A stretch of 64,000 nt of DNA from positions 186,001 through 250,000 of the forward strand of contig NZ_JAINZP010000002.1 of assembly GCF_020166435.1 (NCBI RefSeq), read 5' to 3'. The notes beneath the pieces are model-generated. The model was not told where the DNA came from and made no database searches. It worked only from the letters and a program-made list of their open reading frames with translations. Source of the DNA: Pectobacterium versatile (GTDB taxonomy: Bacteria > Pseudomonadota > Gammaproteobacteria > Enterobacterales > Enterobacteriaceae). Of this stretch, positions 1 through 8,818 are shown one piece after another (within the stretch, counting starts at the first letter, position 1; every line of letters starts with the position of its first letter). A program made the position numbers and the translations under genes.

Positions 1-133
1 ATCCCATTAGCAGCGCACAAGCAGACAGACCCGTTCCCCACCATAGCAACGTTTGCGCAGGGATCTGCGGTAAAAAAAGCAGCGGCAAGATGCCAAGCAC
101 GCTCGCCCAAGCCAGACTATTTACCGACATCAT
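1..133 (-). CDS. comEC: ComEC/Rec2-family DNA-uptake channel protein, N-terminal fragment
   Basis: Only the first 44 codons lie in the window; the gene runs off the left edge. The visible peptide is hydrophobic and holds the stretch GILPLLFLPQIP, which resembles the first membrane segment of E. coli YcaI/ComEC as I remember it (GIFPLLILPQLP). ComEC proteins form the inner-membrane channel for single-stranded DNA uptake. Translation can begin at 133 or at the adjacent ATG at 130; an in-frame stop lies just upstream, so no longer start is possible. In E. coli this gene directly follows ihfB; here ihfB is about 26 kb away on the same strand. The call rests on a short hydrophobic stretch and is moderate. 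Confidence 0.6.
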   Translation of the reverse strand, partial: MMSVNSLAWASVLGILPLLFLPQIPAQTLLWWGTGLSACALLMG

Positions 134-404
134 CCATTACCATGACACAACTGCCCTCTTTCCCTGTGGTTCGCACAGGAATATTGCAGTACCTCAAACG
201 CATGTGACAGAAAGAAAAATGCAGGTGGGAAAGCGTCTCGCAAAGAAGCGGCTACATTGCAAAAAATAGCATCTGGAATACGAGCTGGATGCCAATTATT
301 GGGCATTCGATACGGTTACTGGCGACCAAGCTATAACAGCCGAGGCATTAGCAAGCACACGTTTAAGCAGAAAGATGAAGGATTATTGATGCAGAAACTA
401 AACG
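134..404. other. Intergenic region between comEC and tmaR
   Basis: About 270 bases upstream of the comEC start. It should hold the comEC promoter, but I see no clear -10/-35 pair. A 60-codon open frame on the plus strand (257-439) runs into the tmaR terminator and has no convincing ribosome site, so I treat it as chance. Confidence 0.4.
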
Positions 405-432
405 AAAAAAGATCGCCGAAGCGATCCTTTTT
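405..432 (-). terminator. Rho-independent terminator of tmaR, probably bidirectional
   Basis: Perfect 6-bp stem GATCGC/GCGATC with a 4-base loop, flanked by six A on the left and five T on the right. Read on the minus strand it ends in six U and terminates tmaR; the plus strand also ends in a U run. Confidence 0.85.
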
Positions 433-454
433 ACACTAAAAACTGTGCGTTAGG

Positions 455-775
<321 letters not shown>

Positions 776-904
776 TTACCCTTACCTTAAGTCATACATA
801 AATTCTTTATGCATTCACCATACAGGTTATACCCAGCGTCTTTCAAGCAGTGCTTACGCCCTTTGCGCTAACACCTCGCTGAGCGGATAATCTGTCATCA
901 AACC

Positions 905-1101
905 ATACCCTAAATAATTCGAGTTGCATGCAGGCGGCGACCGCACGAGTCCCCAGGAGCTTACCCAAGTAAGTGACTGGGGTGAGCAAGGACAAATTGA
1001 CGTAGTCGATTTGAACGCCGCTTGCGGTGGCCCTTTAGGGCAAGGCTCAAATATGAGCCGAGTATTGCCAACGTACATGCGGCTTGAAGTATGACGGGTA
1101 T
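905..1101. repeat. ERIC (IRU) repeat, long form with extra internal segment
   Basis: Shows the ERIC core GAGTCCCCAGGAGCTTAC and AAGTAAGTGACTGGGGTGAG, with outer ends ATACCCTAAATAATTCGAG and CTTGAAGTATGACGGGTAT. It is about 197 bp instead of the usual 127 because about 70 bp sit between roughly 985 and 1066. The right end directly abuts the stop codon of the siderophore ATPase gene. The remaining 773-904 part of the gap, upstream of tmaR, shows nothing else I can name. Confidence 0.93.
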
Positions 1102-1860
1102 TCAGCGGTAATATACTGCGATACGCTGGTTATGAACCTGCTCAATGGCCACTTCCGTATCGAAAATATCTTCCAACACCTCGGATACCATAATGTCTTC
1201 CGGTTTTCCCGTGTAGATGATCTGCCCTTTGCGCATCGCAATAATGTAATCCGAATAGGCGGAAGCAAAGTTGATATCGTGAATAACCAGCACGATGGTT
1301 TTACCTAGCTCGTCGGCCGCACGGCGAATCTGCTTCATCATCGCTACGGCGTGTTTCATATCCAGATTATTCAGCGGTTCATCCAGCAGCACGTATTCCG
1401 TGTCCTGACACAGCACCATCGCGACATAGGCACGCTGCCGCTGGCCGCCGGAAAGCTCATCCAAAAACCGATCTTTCAATTCGGTCAGATTGAGGAACGC
1501 CAGCGCGGCGCTGATACGTTCACGATCGTCAGCATTCAGCCGCCCTTTGGTATAAGGATAGCGACCAAACCCTACTAGCTCCGCTACCGTTAAGCGGCTG
1601 GTAAACTGGTTTTCCTGACGCAGCACGGACAAACACGTCGCCAGCTTATCGCTTGGCGTGGTCATCACGTCCATGCCGTTAACTTTGACCTGTCCGCGAT
1701 CCGCGTCCAGCAGGCGACTGATGATGGACAACAATGTCGACTTCCCTGCACCATTCGGGCCGATAATCGACGTGACGCCACCGCGAGGCACCGTCGCTGT
1801 GACATTATTCAATACCGTCACGTTATTATACGTTTTAGTTACATTGCCGATCTCAATCAC
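1102..1860 (-). CDS. Iron-siderophore ABC transporter, ATP-binding protein
   Basis: 252 aa, cytoplasmic ATPase of a FecE/FepC/CeuD-type importer. Walker A GPNGAGKS at about 34-41, ABC signature LSGGQ at 136-140, Walker B VLLDEP at 157-162, followed by the switch histidine in VLVIHD. It powers uptake of a ferric siderophore through the two permeases encoded upstream; its start overlaps the previous gene by 4 bases (ATGA), so translation is coupled. It is the last gene of a four-gene operon. The stop codon touches an ERIC element that would be part of the 3' mRNA end. Closest in style to the CeuBCDE/YclNOPQ/VctPDGC group, but the ligand cannot be told from sequence alone. Confidence 0.93.
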   Translation of the reverse strand: MIEIGNVTKTYNNVTVLNNVTATVPRGGVTSIIGPNGAGKSTLLSIISRLLDADRGQVKVNGMDVMTTPSDKLATCLSVLRQENQFTSRLTVAELVGFGRYPYTKGRLNADDRERISAALAFLNLTELKDRFLDELSGGQRQRAYVAMVLCQDTEYVLLDEPLNNLDMKHAVAMMKQIRRAADELGKTIVLVIHDINFASAYSDYIIAMRKGQIIYTGKPEDIMVSEVLEDIFDTEVAIEQVHNQRIAVYYR

Positions 1861-2864
1861 ACGGAAACCTTTTTCAGTAGCAACACAATAAACAACGATC
1901 CACCCACAAATTCGATCACGACCGACAGCGCTCCAGACATATCCAGCAGATGCTCAAGCACCAACTGTCCGCCAACCAGTGAAATCACGCCCAGCAGGAA
2001 AGCCGCGGGCAGCAACAGGCGATGCTGGCTGGAGCCAATCACTAAATAGGCAAGGTTCGCGACCATAAAGCCTAAGAAGGTAAGCGGACCGACCAGCGCC
2101 GTTGAAATGGCCACCAGCACGGAAACCAGCAGCAGAATGACCGTGACGCTGCGCTTGTAGTCGATACCCAGGTTAATCGCGTTATTACGTCCCAGCGCCA
2201 ACACATCAAACCGAAAGCGCATGCGCCAGATCACCACCGCGACCACCAGCGTAATGCCAACCGACAGCGCCACCAGCTCAGGCACGGTACGGGTGAAGGT
2301 GGCAAACATCCGCCCCTGTAGGATGGCGAACTCACCGGGCGTCAGCAGACGCTGCATTAAGCCCGCCATGCTGCGAAACAGCGTGCCGCAGATAATCCCG
2401 ACCAGTAAAACCAGATGCAGGTTATTGCGGCTGCCGGTGAACAGCCAGCGGTACAGCAGCGCGGAGAAGAGGATGAGCAGCAGCGTCTCGAGAACGAATT
2501 TGCCTTCAACGCCCAGGCCCGGAATACCGCTAATGCCGAAAACAAACACCAGCGAGGTCTGAATCAGGATAAACAGGGCTTCAAACCCCATAATCGATGG
2601 CGTCAGCACCCGGTTATTCGTCACCGTTTGGAACAGCACCGTCGACGCGCTGGCGGCAAATGCCACCAACAGCATCGTCGTCAGCATCAGCCCGCGGTGC
2701 GTTAAAATGTAGCGCAGGTTGCTGCCTAGGTTGATAGTCATAAACAGCACGATCACCACGACAGCCGCGCCAGCCAGCCACATCAACCGCTGCGTCGGCG
2801 ATAACCCCGCACGTTTTTCGCTGACGGCTCCGGTCAGCACCGTATTACGTTCATTGACTGACAT
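1857..2864 (-). CDS. Iron-siderophore ABC transporter, permease (FecCD family, second subunit)
   Basis: 335 aa, FecCD/BtuC family with 8-10 hydrophobic helices. The conserved loop GRNNAINLGIDYKRSVT followed by GPLTFLGFMVANLAYLVIG corresponds to the ATPase-contacting region of the family. It pairs with the adjacent permease to form the inner-membrane channel. It overlaps the upstream permease by 14 bases and the ATPase by 4, typical of one translationally coupled operon. The N-terminal 30 residues are polar and precede the first membrane segment. Subunit order (binding protein, permease, permease, ATPase) is that of CeuEBCD/YclQNOP-like systems. Confidence 0.92.
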   Translation of the reverse strand: MSVNERNTVLTGAVSEKRAGLSPTQRLMWLAGAAVVVIVLFMTINLGSNLRYILTHRGLMLTTMLLVAFAASASTVLFQTVTNNRVLTPSIMGFEALFILIQTSLVFVFGISGIPGLGVEGKFVLETLLLILFSALLYRWLFTGSRNNLHLVLLVGIICGTLFRSMAGLMQRLLTPGEFAILQGRMFATFTRTVPELVALSVGITLVVAVVIWRMRFRFDVLALGRNNAINLGIDYKRSVTVILLLVSVLVAISTALVGPLTFLGFMVANLAYLVIGSSQHRLLLPAAFLLGVISLVGGQLVLEHLLDMSGALSVVIEFVGGSLFIVLLLKKVSV

Positions 2865-3813
2865 GGCGTTTCTGGCTTAGCAATAAGAGAAGGAAAACGG
2901 CAGCGCCAATGACGCCAAGAATTACGCTCACTGGAATCTCGAAAGGATAGCGAATCACGCGGCTGATAATGTCGCAGCACAGCACCAGACCGCCGCCAAG
3001 CAGGCACACCCACGGGATCGTTTTGCGCACATTGTCGCCCATCATCATGCTGATCAAGTTCGGCACGATCAGTCCGATAAACGGCAGGCTGCCAACCACC
3101 ACGACTACTACACCGCTGACGATGGCGATAATGCTCAGCCCCATCATCATCACCTGCCGATAGTTGAGGCCGACATTGACGGAAAATTCACGCCCCATGC
3201 CTGCGACCGTGAAGCGGTCAGCAATCCAGCAGGCCACCAGCGTTAACGCACCAACCAGCCAGAGCAGCTCGTAACGCCCTTGCAAGACACCGGAGAAATC
3301 ACCGGATTCCCAACTGCCGAGCGCCTGTAGCAGATCAAAATACATCGCGCCAAACGTGGTGATTGAACTGATAACCGCACCCAGCATAATGCCGACCAGC
3401 GGCACCACCAGTGCGGATTTCAGCACAATTCGCTGTAGCAGCATCATGAACAGAAAGGTACCCGCTAAAGCGAACAGGCTCGCCACCACCATTTTGGTGA
3501 AAATCGTCGCGCCGGGCACGGCGATCATCACCACCAGCAAACCTAAGCTAGCCGACTGTGTGGTCCCCGCCAGAGACGGTTCGACAAAACGGTTTTGCGT
3601 CAGCAACTGCATGATGAGACCCGCCACACTCATGGCGCTGCCTGCCAGTAGCAAAGCTAGCGTGCGGGGAACGCGGCTGATAAAGAAAATATCGCGCATT
3701 TCCGGGTCGTTCCAGACGGCCTGCATGTTCAGTTGCCCTGCCCCAACAAACAGGCTGACAACGATCATGCAGGCCAGAAACGCAAGACCCAGCGAATAGT
3801 AAAAAGACTTCAT
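2851..3813 (-). CDS. Iron-siderophore ABC transporter, permease (FecCD family, first subunit)
   Basis: 320 aa integral membrane protein of the FecCD family. It carries the typical SRVPRTLALLLAG motif near residue 47, which follows the first membrane helix, and the conserved VGSLPFIGLIVPNLISMMMG loop in the C-terminal third. Together with the next gene it forms the heterodimeric permease for a ferric siderophore. It begins 22 bases after the binding-protein stop codon. I see no strong Shine-Dalgarno sequence before its ATG, which fits translation from the upstream cistron. Nothing looks truncated. Confidence 0.92.
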   Translation of the reverse strand: MKSFYYSLGLAFLACMIVVSLFVGAGQLNMQAVWNDPEMRDIFFISRVPRTLALLLAGSAMSVAGLIMQLLTQNRFVEPSLAGTTQSASLGLLVVMIAVPGATIFTKMVVASLFALAGTFLFMMLLQRIVLKSALVVPLVGIMLGAVISSITTFGAMYFDLLQALGSWESGDFSGVLQGRYELLWLVGALTLVACWIADRFTVAGMGREFSVNVGLNYRQVMMMGLSIIAIVSGVVVVVVGSLPFIGLIVPNLISMMMGDNVRKTIPWVCLLGGGLVLCCDIISRVIRYPFEIPVSVILGVIGAAVFLLLLLSQKRHVSQ

Positions 3814-3835
3814 TGATTCTGCCGTAACCCTGCCG

Positions 3836-4801
3836 TTATTGCTTATCTAACGCGTCGCTGACGGTAGTCACGAGGTTTTTATAGCTTTGCAGCCCCCCAG
3901 CGATATACAGCGATGCAGAATCCAGATAGATCACGCGATTGTTTTTCCAGGCGTTGGTTTTGTGAATCAGCGGGTTATCCAGCACCTGCTGGGCCGATTC
4001 CCCGCCCGGGCGACCAATCGCGCTGTCACGATCGAGGATGAACAGCCATTCCGGATTCACACTCAGTAAGAATTCTGAGGTCACCACGTTGCCATGACGC
4101 CCAGATTCAGGGAATTCGGTCGCTGGTTTGAAGCCCAGTTCATCAAACACGAAGCCAAAGCGCGACTTAGGACCGTAGGCCGACATCTTGCCGCCGCTAA
4201 TCATCAGAACCAGCGCATTGCCCGCGTTTTCTGTTTTGGCACGCGTTTGGGCGATCTGCTGCTTGAAATCATCAATCTGTTTTTTCGCTTCATCTTCTTT
4301 GCCAAAGATGGTGCCCAGTTGCTCGATGCGCTGGATAAAGCTCGTCATAAACTGGTGCTCATCCACATCCATCGAGATCGTCGGTGCAATACCGCTCAGC
4401 TTGTCGTAAGCATCGCGCGTACGTCCACCGGCAATAATCAGATCGGGTTTAGCGCTGCTGAGCGCTTCATAGGCAGGTTCAAACAGCGTCCCAGCATTCA
4501 GGTAAGTATCGCTGTTGTATTTTGATAAAAATGCAGGCAGCGGCGTACTGCTTTTCGGTACACCGGCAATCCCGTCGACCTTCAGTGCATCCAGCGTATC
4601 CAATGAGGCAGGATCGAACACAATCACTTTCTTCGGCGGCTGTGGAACCTGAGTGGTGCCCTGCGCATGCTCAATGCTGACCGTGTGACTTCCTTCTGAA
4701 GACGATGCCTGCTGATCGCAGCCGGCCAGAACAAACATAGATGCCAATAACGTCGCCTTCACTGCAAACGTTGCATTCAATCGCACCGCATTTAACCGCA
4801 T
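3836..4801 (-). CDS. Iron-siderophore ABC transporter, substrate-binding lipoprotein
   Basis: Periplasmic binding protein of the FecB/CeuE/YclQ type (321 aa). The N-terminus is a lipoprotein signal: hydrophobic stretch ending LAGC, with the lipidated Cys at residue 28. Conserved binding-protein segments include KPDLIIAGGRTRDAY and a C-terminal VNPEWLFILDRD. I prefer the ATG at 4801 because GGAG lies 9 bases before it and the signal peptide then starts with basic residues; an in-frame ATG at 4816 would add five residues including an early Glu. First gene of the four-gene uptake operon, which has no siderophore synthesis genes beside it, so it may import a siderophore made elsewhere or by other organisms. 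Confidence 0.92.
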   Translation of the reverse strand: MRLNAVRLNATFAVKATLLASMFVLAGCDQQASSSEGSHTVSIEHAQGTTQVPQPPKKVIVFDPASLDTLDALKVDGIAGVPKSSTPLPAFLSKYNSDTYLNAGTLFEPAYEALSSAKPDLIIAGGRTRDAYDKLSGIAPTISMDVDEHQFMTSFIQRIEQLGTIFGKEDEAKKQIDDFKQQIAQTRAKTENAGNALVLMISGGKMSAYGPKSRFGFVFDELGFKPATEFPESGRHGNVVTSEFLLSVNPEWLFILDRDSAIGRPGGESAQQVLDNPLIHKTNAWKNNRVIYLDSASLYIAGGLQSYKNLVTTVSDALDKQ

Positions 4802-4874
4802 AAGTGTGTTCTCCATTTCGCTGTTTGTCGCCGAATGCTACCCCGCAGCGGACGCTACGCGGCAATAAAGAATT

Positions 4875-4893
4875 TAATTATCATTCGCATTAA
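4875..4893. promoter_or_regulatory. Possible Fur box upstream of the siderophore operon
   Basis: The 19 bases AATTATCATTCGCATTAAA match about 11 of 19 positions of the Fur consensus GATAATGATAATCATTATC by hand count. It lies about 75 bases before the binding-protein start, between it and sbcB. Iron control is expected for this gene class; the match itself is only fair. Confidence 0.5.
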
Positions 4894-5083
4894 AACGAAA
4901 ATTGTAACCGAATGGACACAGTCATGCCTAGCGATTATGTCTACCCTCCTATTGATGTAAGTCAGGGAAGTGATGCAAATCAGGAAAGCGCCACAGAAAA
5001 GTCGATTCAATGGTATCCTTGCTGTTTTCCAGATTGTTTTGCCTGATTTCAGGCTTAGCGCACACACGTAGCTAACTGCATAT

Positions 5084-6511
5084 ATGGCCGAGAAAACACA
5101 ACCCACTTTTTTCATACACGACTACGAGACGTTCGGTAAGCATCCGGCGCGCGATCGCCCCGCGCAGTTTGCGGGTGTCCGTACCGATATGGATTTCAAT
5201 ATTATCGGTGAACCGCTCGTCATTTATTGCCGTCCGTCGGATGATTACCTGCCGGAACCAGAAGCGGTGATGATCACCGGCATTACACCGCAGGTCGCGC
5301 TGGCAAAAGGCGTCAATGAAGCGGAGTTCGCCCGTCAGATCCACGAGGCATTCAGCGTGCCCGGCACCTGCATCATGGGCTACAACAACATTCGCTTTGA
5401 TGATGAAGTCAGCCGTAATATTTTCTATCGTAACTTCTACGATCCTTATGCCTACAGCTGGCAAAACGGGAATTCCCGTTGGGATTTGCTGGATGCGTTA
5501 CGCGCCTGCTATGCCCTGCGGCCGGAAGGTATCGTCTGGCCGGAAAATGATGACGGCCTGCCCAGTTTTCGCCTTGAACATCTGACAAAAGCCAACGGCA
5601 TCGCGCACGAGCAAGCGCACGATGCAATGTCAGACGTTTATGCCACCATCGCTATGGCGAAACTGTTTAAGCAAGCTCAGCCCAAGCTGTTTGACTATCT
5701 GTTCCCGTTGCGTAATAAAAACAAAATTTCCGCGCTGATTGATATCCCGCAAATGAAGCCGCTCGTTCACGTGTCTGGCATGTTTGGCGCGGCAAGGAGC
5801 AACACCAGTTGGGTTGTGCCGCTCGCCTGGCACCCGGACAACCGTAATGCGGTCATCATGTGCGATTTGGCTGGCGATATGACACCGCTTCTGGAGCTGG
5901 ACAGCGAAGCATTGCGTGAGCGGTTATACACCCGTCGGGATGCACTGGAAGCCAATCAGAGCGCGGTTCCACTTAAGCTAGTGCACATCAACAAATGTCC
6001 GGTCTTAGCGCCGGCCAATACCTTACGCCCAGAAGACGCAGAAAGATTAGGTATCGATCGTCAACGCTGTTTAGACAATCTAGCCGTGCTGCGTAACAAC
6101 GCGAGCGTCAGAGAAAAAGTGGTGGAACTGTTTGCCGACGCTCCTGCTTTCGCCGCCTCTGATGATGTCGATTTACGGCTTTATGATGGCTTCTTTGGCG
6201 ATGCCGACCGCATGGCGATGAAGATTATTCAGGAGACCGCCCCGCAGAACCTTCCCGCGTTGGATCTCACGTTTGCCGATAATCGTCTGGAACCGCTGTT
6301 CTTCCGCTACCGTGCACGCAATTTCCCCGGCACGCTGGATGACCGCGAACAGCAGCGTTGGTTGCAGCATCGGCGTGCAGTATTTACGCCGGAGCGCTTG
6401 CAGTCCTATCTGTCAGAACTCAGCAGCCTGTATCAGTTGCATGAAGACGATAAAGAGAAGATGGCACAGCTAAAAGCGCTGTACGCCTATGCGCAGGAAT
6501 TGGTGGGCTAA
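5084..6511 (+). CDS. sbcB: Exodeoxyribonuclease I
   Basis: 475 aa, full length, clearly SbcB. It degrades single-stranded DNA 3' to 5' and acts in recombination and mismatch repair. The N-terminal DEDD exonuclease domain shows HDYETFG (catalytic Asp13 and Glu15) and later HDAMSDVYATIAMA; the central SH3-like and C-terminal helical parts follow with RARNFPGTLDDREQQRW. The start ATG at 5084 agrees with the family, but I see no good ribosome site before it. In E. coli sbcB also lies near plaP, yeeZ and his. A gap with two similar hairpins follows the stop. Confidence 0.97.
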   Translation: MAEKTQPTFFIHDYETFGKHPARDRPAQFAGVRTDMDFNIIGEPLVIYCRPSDDYLPEPEAVMITGITPQVALAKGVNEAEFARQIHEAFSVPGTCIMGYNNIRFDDEVSRNIFYRNFYDPYAYSWQNGNSRWDLLDALRACYALRPEGIVWPENDDGLPSFRLEHLTKANGIAHEQAHDAMSDVYATIAMAKLFKQAQPKLFDYLFPLRNKNKISALIDIPQMKPLVHVSGMFGAARSNTSWVVPLAWHPDNRNAVIMCDLAGDMTPLLELDSEALRERLYTRRDALEANQSAVPLKLVHINKCPVLAPANTLRPEDAERLGIDRQRCLDNLAVLRNNASVREKVVELFADAPAFAASDDVDLRLYDGFFGDADRMAMKIIQETAPQNLPALDLTFADNRLEPLFFRYRARNFPGTLDDREQQRWLQHRRAVFTPERLQSYLSELSSLYQLHEDDKEKMAQLKALYAYAQELVG

Positions 6512-6836
6512 AGCATAAAAAAGCGGAGCACATTGGCTCCGCTGGAAGTTGCTGACAAAGTCTGTTGAGCGGTAGTAACGGATAGATCGTAAAGACGCCG
6601 TAAATACATCCCTGTACGCTCGGATTGCGCAGATATGAATCTCATCCATGAGATTCACCCTTTCAGGGCCGTCGCAAGCGACGTTCAAAAGCGTTCCTGA
6701 CGCTTTTGTCCATGGCGCAAACGCTTTACTCTTCTATTCCGTTACTCCCGTTCTCGTTCAGAAAATAGGTTTGTCAACAGTCTGAAACGGAGCGCACTGG
6801 CTCCGCTTTTCTCTTTTATGTAAGCCGTCGGTTTAT
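6512..6836. repeat. Intergenic repeat-like element bounded by two copies of one hairpin
   Basis: Two related hairpins bound this gap: 6522-6543 (stem AGCGGAGC/GCTCCGCT) and 6788-6805 (CGGAGC/GCTCCG). The outer side of the left copy carries A runs (terminator for minus-strand reading), and the right copy is followed by T runs (terminator for sbcB). Next to them are inverted, imperfect copies around GACAAAGTCTGTTGAG (6554-6569) and GTCAACAGTCTGAAAC (6774-6789). Between lie further hairpins, e.g. GAATCTCAT/ATGAGATTC and AAAAGCG/CGCTTTT. It looks like a small palindromic insertion that split or duplicated a terminator. No coding potential is convincing. Confidence 0.5.
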
Positions 6837-8207
6837 TTAAACCGGTTCTTCGCTACATTGCGGGACTGGTTGACGGAAACTGCGCGTCACAAACGCCAGA
6901 TAGAGCAATCCAATTGTTGCCCACACCAGACCCAGCGTCATCGAACTGGCTTCCAGATTCACCCACAGCGCACCCACCGTCAACGCGCCCAGCACAGGCA
7001 TCACGAGGAAGTTAATGGTGTCTTTCACTGTGCGATTACGGCGTTCACGAATATAGAACTGTGAAATGACCGACAGGTTCACGAACGTAAACGCCACCAG
7101 CGCACCGAAGTTGATCAGCGCGGTTGCCGTCACCAGATCGAACGACACCGCAGACAGTGCAATGACGCCAACCAGCAAGACGTTCAAAGACGGCGTACGC
7201 CATTTCGGGTGGATATAGCCGAAGAAGCGCTCTGGGAATACGCCATCACGCCCCATCACATACATCAGGCGAGACACGCCTGCATGTGCCGCCATACCCG
7301 ATGCCAGCACCGTGACGCAGGAGAACACCAGAATAACGGACTGGAAGAATTTACCCGCGACATACAGCATGATTTCCGGTTGAGACGCATCCGGCTCTTT
7401 AAAGCGCGAAATATCCGGGAAATACAGTTGCAGGAAGTACGCCACGGCAACAAAGATCACGCCGCCAATCAGCGCCGTCAGGAAGATGGCTTTTGGAATC
7501 ACTCGGCCTGCATCCTGCGTTTCTTCCGACAGAGAACTGATGCCGTCAAAACCCAAGAATGAGAAGCAGAGAATAGTCGCCCCGGTAATCATCGGCACGA
7601 CGTGAGCATTCTCAGACCAGAACGGACGCGTACTGGTCAGCGTACCCGCACCCTCGCCCAGATAAACACCGTGAATCACCAGACCGAGGAATACCGCCAT
7701 GATCGCAACCTGCACCACCACGATAATGGAGTTCAGGTTAGCAACCAGACTGATGCCACGCAGGTTAAATAGCGTCATCAAGCCGACCAGCGCCGCCACA
7801 AAAATCCATGACGGTACGCCGGGGAAGATCGCTTCCAGATAGATTTTCGCCAGCAGGATGTTGATCATCGGCATGAACAGATAGTCCAGCAGCGACGACC
7901 AACCGACCATAAACCCGACGTGCGGGCTAATCGCTTTTTGCGCGTAGGTATACGCAGAACCCGCAGATGGGAAACGTTTTACCAATTTGCCATAGCTCAG
8001 CGCCGTGAACAGAATGGCGATCAGCGCAAACGCATAAGCAGTCGCCACATGACCGTCGGTCAGGCCAGACACGATACCGAAGGTATCAAAAATGGTCATC
8101 GGCTGCATGTACGCCAGCCCCATCATAACGACAGGCCACAGCGTGAGCGTTCTTTTTAACTGGGCACGTTTTGCGCCAGCATTAGGCAGTTGAGAATCAA
8201 GCAACAT
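6837..8207 (-). CDS. plaP: PlaP-type putrescine importer (APC superfamily)
   Basis: 456 aa, about 12 membrane helices, amino acid-polyamine-organocation family. Stretches such as [39 protein letters not shown] and [20 protein letters not shown] match E. coli PlaP (YeeF), a proton-driven low-affinity putrescine importer linked to surface motility. I place the start at the ATG at 8207 because GGAGG stands 8 bases before it; a GTG nine bases further up is less likely. The start lies inside the end of a small upstream ORF (8197-8418), so translation of the two is probably coupled. The neighbourhood sbcB-plaP-yeeZ-his is shared with E. coli. Confidence 0.93.
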   Translation of the reverse strand: MLLDSQLPNAGAKRAQLKRTLTLWPVVMMGLAYMQPMTIFDTFGIVSGLTDGHVATAYAFALIAILFTALSYGKLVKRFPSAGSAYTYAQKAISPHVGFMVGWSSLLDYLFMPMINILLAKIYLEAIFPGVPSWIFVAALVGLMTLFNLRGISLVANLNSIIVVVQVAIMAVFLGLVIHGVYLGEGAGTLTSTRPFWSENAHVVPMITGATILCFSFLGFDGISSLSEETQDAGRVIPKAIFLTALIGGVIFVAVAYFLQLYFPDISRFKEPDASQPEIMLYVAGKFFQSVILVFSCVTVLASGMAAHAGVSRLMYVMGRDGVFPERFFGYIHPKWRTPSLNVLLVGVIALSAVSFDLVTATALINFGALVAFTFVNLSVISQFYIRERRNRTVKDTINFLVMPVLGALTVGALWVNLEASSMTLGLVWATIGLLYLAFVTRSFRQPVPQCSEEPV

Positions 8208-8418
8208 GGCGCACACCTCCGTCAGTCACAGCAAAGGCAGCACTGTTGTCGGCGAACGCACTAAAAATAAGGGAGTGGATACAGGATTCGCCTGAATCAC
8301 GATGAGAAGAGGTGGCTGTAACAGCACCAGAGATAACTTGCGACTGCGTCGCGCCATAACCAATACCTTTGCAGCACAAACCGGCGGGCACCGGTGCGAA
8401 ACGTGTTAATTGCCCCAT
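8197..8418 (-). CDS. Small ORF overlapping the plaP start, probable YoeI-like leader protein
   Basis: 73 codons with ATG at 8418 behind a strong ribosome site (AGGAAAGGAAAG). The reading frame ends 11 bases inside plaP in another frame. The protein starts MGQ and ends RHVA. E. coli has a short protein, YoeI, at the same place (upstream of and overlapping plaP/yeeF); from memory it also starts MGQ and ends HVA, although it is only about 20 residues. The middle here is longer and shows no clear membrane helix. The position, start, end and overlap suggest the same regulatory arrangement, with translation of the leader controlling plaP. The protein itself may or may not be stable. Homology is inferred from the ends only. 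Confidence 0.55.
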   Translation of the reverse strand: MGQLTRFAPVPAGLCCKGIGYGATQSQVISGAVTATSSHRDSGESCIHSLIFSAFADNSAAFAVTDGGVRHVA

Positions 8419-8587
8419 CTTTCCTTTCCTCACTGTGCTCACAGGCACACACAAAATTATCTATCCGGATCGTTGTCCGGCCTCTTTGGTTGAAGACCCT
8501 ATACCCAGCAAACCTGAGTCACAGAGAAAGGTAAGAAACCACACCAATACCCCTGTAACCAGAAGGTTGACGAGCATAAATGTAAAA
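8419..8587. other. Upstream region of the plaP leader
   Basis: Non-coding stretch between the small ORF and the ycgR terminator. It should hold the plaP promoter and 5' leader. I see no clear operator or riboswitch fold. Confidence 0.35.
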
Positions 8588-8619
8588 AAATAACCGACGC
8601 TATTAGACGTCGGTTATTT
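8588..8619 (-). terminator. Rho-independent terminator of ycgR
   Basis: Perfect 12-bp stem AAATAACCGACG/CGTCGGTTATTT with an 8-base loop. On the minus strand it is followed by seven U. It lies about 200 bases after the ycgR stop codon; the sequence in between (8620-8818) shows nothing I can name. Confidence 0.85.
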
Positions 8620-8818
8620 GCAAGGCGCGTATTCTGCACCACTCGATCTCATCTGACAAGGCTCTGAGAACGTTGGAAACCATTTATTTATCCCCACCCT
8701 TCTTCGTGCTGCCTATACGTTGGCTTTTCGCATGAATTATGGGTATAAATAAGCTAATACTCGTTATAAAAACGTTGCTGTTATGTGTGAAGCCCAAACA
8801 AAAAGTGGTGCTTAAAAA

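Noticed and set aside
257-439. 60-codon open frame between comEC and tmaR
   Set aside because: No ribosome site; runs through the tmaR terminator; composition unlike a protein.
6512-6836. Insertion sequence after sbcB
   Set aside because: No transposase frame; only short palindromes, so at most a small non-autonomous repeat.
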